Origin: Winogradskyella sp.
GTDB taxonomy: Bacteria > Bacteroidota > Bacteroidia > Flavobacteriales > Flavobacteriaceae
NCBI RefSeq assembly: GCF_028282165.1
Contig: NZ_JANQIM010000018.1
Span: forward strand, 32,319 to 96,318
DNA: 64,000 nt
Direction: 5' to 3'
Made by a program: the position numbers and the translations under genes. Each line of letters begins with the position of its first letter. The first letter of the stretch is position 1. Positions 61,553 to 64,000 of this stretch are shown piece after piece. A model generated the notes under the pieces. That model worked only from the letters and a program-made list of their open reading frames with translations. It ran no database searches and was not told where the DNA came from.

Positions 61553-62740
61553 ATGGCAAAGGCAACTTTTGATCGTTCAAAACCACACTTAAATATTGGT
61601 ACTATTGGACACGTAGATCACGGTAAAACAACTTTAACTGCTGCTATTACTAAAGTATTAGCTGATGCAGGTTTATCTGAAGCTAAGGATTTCGATCAAA
61701 TCGATAATGCACCGGAAGAAAAAGAAAGAGGTATCACAATTAATACATCTCACGTAGAATATCAAACGCAAAACCGTCACTATGCACACGTTGACTGTCC
61801 AGGTCACGCGGATTACGTTAAGAACATGGTAACTGGTGCTGCTCAAATGGATGGTGCTATCTTAGTTGTTGCTGCAACAGATGGTCCTATGCCACAAACA
61901 CGTGAGCATATCTTACTTGGTCGTCAGGTAGGTATTCCTCGTATCGTTGTATTCATGAACAAAGTGGATATGGTTGATGACGAAGAGCTTTTAGAATTAG
62001 TTGAAATGGAAATCAGAGATTTATTATCATTCTATGAGTACGATGGTGATAATGGTCCTGTAATTGCTGGTTCAGCTTTAGGTGCACTTAACGGTGAGCA
62101 AAAGTGGGTAGATACAGTATTAGAATTAATGAAGAATGTTGACGAGTGGATTGAAGAACCAGTGCGCGATATGGATAAGCCTTTCTTAATGCCTATCGAA
62201 GACGTATTCTCAATTACTGGTCGTGGTACTGTGGCAACTGGACGTATTGAGACTGGTGTAGCTAATACTGGTGATCCTGTTGAGATTATCGGTATGGGTG
62301 CTGAGAAATTAACATCTACTATTACTGGTATTGAGATGTTCCGTCAAATATTAGATAGAGGTGAAGCTGGTGATAATGCAGGTATCTTATTAAGAGGTAT
62401 TGAGAAAAATCAAATCTCTAGAGGTATGGTAATCACAAAGCCAGGTTCAGTAACTCCTCACAAACAATTCAAAGCTGAGGTTTATATCCTTAAAAAAGAA
62501 GAAGGTGGTCGTCACACACCATTCCACAACAACTACCGTCCACAGTTCTACGTACGTACAACTGACGTAACTGGAAATATTTCTCTTCCAGATGGTGTTG
62601 AAATGGTAATGCCAGGTGACAACCTTACAATTACTGTTGACTTGATTCAACCAATTGCTATGAACGTAGGTTTACGTTTCGCTATCCGTGAGGGTGGTAG
62701 AACAGTTGGAGCTGGTCAGGTAACTGAAATTTTAGACTAA
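61553..62740 (+). CDS. tuf: translation elongation factor Tu
   Basis: A 395-residue GTPase delivering aminoacyl-tRNA to the ribosome. G1 GHVDHGKT, G2 [14 protein letters not shown]3 DCPGHADY, and G4 MNKVDMVDD are intact, followed by domains II ([15 protein letters not shown]) and III ([19 protein letters not shown]...[22 protein letters not shown]). It is probably co-transcribed with the four upstream tRNAs and closed by a strong hairpin at 62765. Codon use is highly biased, as expected for an abundant protein. Confidence 0.99.
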   Translation: MAKATFDRSKPHLNIGTIGHVDHGKTTLTAAITKVLADAGLSEAKDFDQIDNAPEEKERGITINTSHVEYQTQNRHYAHVDCPGHADYVKNMVTGAAQMDGAILVVAATDGPMPQTREHILLGRQVGIPRIVVFMNKVDMVDDEELLELVEMEIRDLLSFYEYDGDNGPVIAGSALGALNGEQKWVDTVLELMKNVDEWIEEPVRDMDKPFLMPIEDVFSITGRGTVATGRIETGVANTGDPVEIIGMGAEKLTSTITGIEMFRQILDRGEAGDNAGILLRGIEKNQISRGMVITKPGSVTPHKQFKAEVYILKKEEGGRHTPFHNNYRPQFYVRTTDVTGNISLPDGVEMVMPGDNLTITVDLIQPIAMNVGLRFAIREGGRTVGAGQVTEILD

Positions 62741-62764
62741 ATAAAACAAATAAATAATCAATTT

Positions 62765-62792
62765 AAGGTGTCCCGAAATTTCGGGATGCCTT
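62765..62792 (+). terminator. terminator behind tuf
   Basis: A perfect 16-bp palindrome TCCCGAAATTTCGGGA (62771-62786) extended by AAGG / CCTT with two G-U pairs. It lies 24 bp after the stop. The T-run is weak (TTGATTGTTGTTT). The ends TCCCGA / TCGGGA are the same as in the palindrome at 62818. Confidence 0.65.
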
Positions 62793-62803
62793 GATTGTTG
62801 TTT

Positions 62804-62844
62804 ACGGGTTTAGCTCATCCCGATAGCTATCGGGAGGTAGAGCA
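62804..62844 (+). pseudogene. tRNA-Trp 5' fragment interrupted by an 18-bp palindrome
   Basis: ACGGGTTTAGCTCA (62804-62817) is identical to the first 14 nt of tRNA-Trp. Where the intact gene has GTT, this copy has the perfect palindrome TCCCGATAGCTATCGGGA (62818-62835). Then GGTAGAGCA (62836-62844) continues the D-arm. Nothing of the anticodon arm follows. Confidence 0.85.
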
Positions 62845-62856
62845 AAAACTCAAAAA

Positions 62857-62929
62857 ACGGGTTTAGCTCAGTTGGTAGAGCACTGGTCTCCAAAACCAGG
62901 TGTCGTGAGTTCGAGTCTCGCAACCCGTG
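62857..62929 (+). tRNA. tRNA-Trp (anticodon CCA)
   Basis: 73 nt, acceptor ACGGGTT / AACCCGT, anticodon loop CTCCAAA, discriminator G. It lies between tuf and secE, as is common in bacteria. Fragments of the same gene lie on both sides (62804-62844 and 62981-62999). Confidence 0.97.
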
Positions 62930-62980
62930 CGAAGTAAAGGATTGCTAGACGAGAAGTCTATGCTGAGCATAGTCGAAGTA

Positions 62981-62999
62981 AGTCTCGCAACCCGTGCGA
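62981..62999 (+). repeat. duplicated 3' end of tRNA-Trp
   Basis: AGTCTCGCAACCCGTGCGA is an exact copy of 62914-62932 (the T-arm and acceptor 3' strand plus three flanking bases). The 48 bp between the copies hold two small palindromes: TAGAC / GTCTA (62946-62960) and TATGCTGAGCATA (62959-62971), followed by GTCGAAGTA. Confidence 0.9.
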
Positions 63000-63041
63000 T
63001 AATGAAACTGGTTAATATATAACCTAAAAAATAAGAATCAA

Positions 63042-63236
63042 ATGGCAGGATTAATAACATATATCAAAGAATCGTTCGATGAGTTAAAAAACCATGTGTC
63101 TTGGACACCTTGGCCAGAAGCTCAACGATTAACGGTTCTTGTAGCAGTTTTTTCAATTATTTTTTCTTTAGCTATTTGGGGGGTGGACACTGTATTTAGT
63201 AGAGCAGTAAAGGTATATTTTGATTTATTAAGCTAA
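63042..63236 (+). CDS. secE: preprotein translocase subunit SecE
   Basis: A 64-residue single-TM form: LITYIKESFDELKNHVSWTPWPEAQRLTVLVAVFSIIFSLAIWGVDTVFSRAVKVYFDLL. The amphipathic helix ahead of W-P-x-x-x-E/A-x-x-R is the family signature. SecE clamps SecY in the translocon. nusG starts 21 bp downstream, the canonical secE-nusG-rplK order. Confidence 0.96.
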   Translation: MAGLITYIKESFDELKNHVSWTPWPEAQRLTVLVAVFSIIFSLAIWGVDTVFSRAVKVYFDLLS

Positions 63237-63257
63237 AACAAATATTCAGAAAAGAAG

Positions 63258-63803
63258 ATGTCAGATAAAAAGTGGTATGTTGTTAGAGCAGTAAGTGGTC
63301 AGGAGAATAAAATAAAGACCTACATAGAAAACGAAATCGCCAGATTAGGTTTAGAAGATTATGTAGATCAGGTTTTAGTACCGACCGAAAAAGTGATCCA
63401 AATACGTAATGGAAAGAAAATAAACAAAGAGAAGGTTTATTTTCCTGGTTACATTATGATTCAAGCTAACTTGAGTGGTGAGATTCCCCATATCATTAAA
63501 TCCATTACTAATGTAATTGGTTTTTTGGGTGAGACTAAAGGAGGTGATCCAGTACCACTGAGACAGTCTGAAGTCAACAGAATGTTAGGTAAAGTAGATG
63601 AATTGGCTATAGAAGCTGATGCTAATATTGCAATTCCTTTTACAAAAGGAGAAACCGTAAAAGTTATCGATGGACCATTTAATGGTTTTGATGGTACCAT
63701 AGAAAAAATATTTGAAGAAAAGCGTAAGCTTGAGGTAATGGTTAAAATTTTCGGAAGAAAGACACCATTAGAACTAAGCTATATGCAAGTTGAAAAGTTA
63801 TAA
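63258..63803 (+). CDS. nusG: transcription termination/antitermination factor NusG
   Basis: A 181-residue protein: NGN domain KKWYVVRAVSGQENKIKTYIENEI...VYFPGYIMIQANLSGEIPHIIKSITNVIGFLG and KOW domain KGETVKVIDGPFNGFDGTIEKIFEEKRKLEVMVKIFGRKTPLELSYMQVEKL. NusG binds RNA polymerase and, through KOW, Rho or ribosomal protein S10. rplK starts 68 bp downstream. Confidence 0.97.
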   Translation: MSDKKWYVVRAVSGQENKIKTYIENEIARLGLEDYVDQVLVPTEKVIQIRNGKKINKEKVYFPGYIMIQANLSGEIPHIIKSITNVIGFLGETKGGDPVPLRQSEVNRMLGKVDELAIEADANIAIPFTKGETVKVIDGPFNGFDGTIEKIFEEKRKLEVMVKIFGRKTPLELSYMQVEKL

Positions 63804-63871
63804 TAATTGTTACAATTAAGATAGCGTTAATCTAAGCTTCCAAAATAGAAAGACGCACTAAATTTTGAAAA

Positions 63872-64000
63872 ATGGCAAAAGAACTAGACAAAGTAGTTAA
63901 GTTACAAGTTCGGGGAGGTGCTGCGAATCCATCGCCACCGGTTGGACCCGCTTTAGGTGCCGCTGGAGTTAATATCATGGAGTTCTGTAAGCAGTTTAAT
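63872..64000 (+). CDS. rplK: 50S ribosomal protein L11, N-terminal part
   Basis: The first 43 codons are in the window and run off its right edge: [20 protein letters not shown], then [22 protein letters not shown]. The proline-rich [10 protein letters not shown] segment is the L11 hallmark; it binds the GTPase-associated centre of 23S rRNA and thiazole antibiotics. The context secE-nusG-rplK confirms it. Confidence 0.97.
   Translation, partial: MAKELDKVVKLQVRGGAANPSPPVGPALGAAGVNIMEFCKQFN

Overview
The window looks like a chromosomal segment of a marine-type Flavobacteriaceae (Bacteroidota). The DNA is AT-rich by eye. The tmRNA encodes the tag GENNYALAA. Promoters follow the Bacteroidota pattern TTTG-N18-TAnnTTTG, there are no clear Shine-Dalgarno sites, TTG and GTG starts are frequent, and several families are typical of the phylum: a T9SS-type C-terminal domain, GIN-domain DUF2807, FtsE without an adjacent FtsX, NamZ/DUF1343, and lipoproteins with acidic residues after the lipobox cysteine. 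I cannot name the genus. No rRNA, CRISPR array, prophage or complete insertion sequence was seen.

Layout. 1-2456: end of a GIN-domain gene, an ABC ATPase and a TolC-like channel, probably the tail of a tripartite exporter operon. 2453-4704 (minus): aldo/keto reductase, glutaredoxin-like protein, and the coupled methionine sulfoxide reductases msrB-msrA. 4967-9055: sugar/H+ symporter, AraC-type regulator and a DUF5367-DUF1772-NmrA-like operon. 9173-11353: small GIY-YIG protein, ssrA (tmRNA) and a saccharopine-dehydrogenase-like enzyme. 11381-15961 (minus): two gene blocks. The first is a membrane protein, a wHTH regulator and an MpaB-like oxygenase. The second is a Coq4-like protein, a SanA-like protein, DUF2809, DUF1361 and a lipoprotein. 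An identical 19-bp inverted repeat precedes each block, so they look like one regulon. 16072-20379: small hypotheticals, kdsA and typA/bipA.

20458-35397 is a surface-glycan locus. It holds two polyprenyl-phosphate-sugar-synthase-like GT2 enzymes next to two GT-C-like membrane proteins, a GNAT/FemAB-like acyltransferase, a DegT aminotransferase and an FdtA-like ketoisomerase (together suggesting a 3-amino-3,6-dideoxyhexose), two tandem paralogous flippases and four further glycosyltransferases. It is followed by ftsE, a methyltransferase, a secreted beta-helix protein, a 1007-residue TPR protein, a CHU_C-like lipoprotein and a TonB-receptor-like barrel. 44427-54187 holds mixed housekeeping and envelope genes: methyltransferase, YkgJ, sterol-desaturase-like, GDPD, NamZ, LolE-like permease, cysteine synthase and DUF2851. 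54342-59390 holds PspC-like and K+-channel-like genes, an AGCS symporter, a ComEA-like protein and an acyl-CoA dehydrogenase. 59500-64000 is the conserved block xerC-like, hpf, tRNA-Thr/Tyr/Gly/Thr, tuf, tRNA-Trp, secE, nusG, rplK.

The most interesting signals are: (1) a dispersed palindromic repeat inserted in frame in the namZ gene, with relatives in an intergenic region of the same window; (2) tRNA-Trp flanked by a 5' fragment interrupted by a perfect 18-bp palindrome and by a 3' fragment separated by a REP-like element; (3) the paired-operator regulon joining a wHTH factor, an MpaB-like oxygenase and a Coq4-like protein; (4) a promoter whose start region lies inside a terminator stem upstream of the tRNA-tuf cluster.
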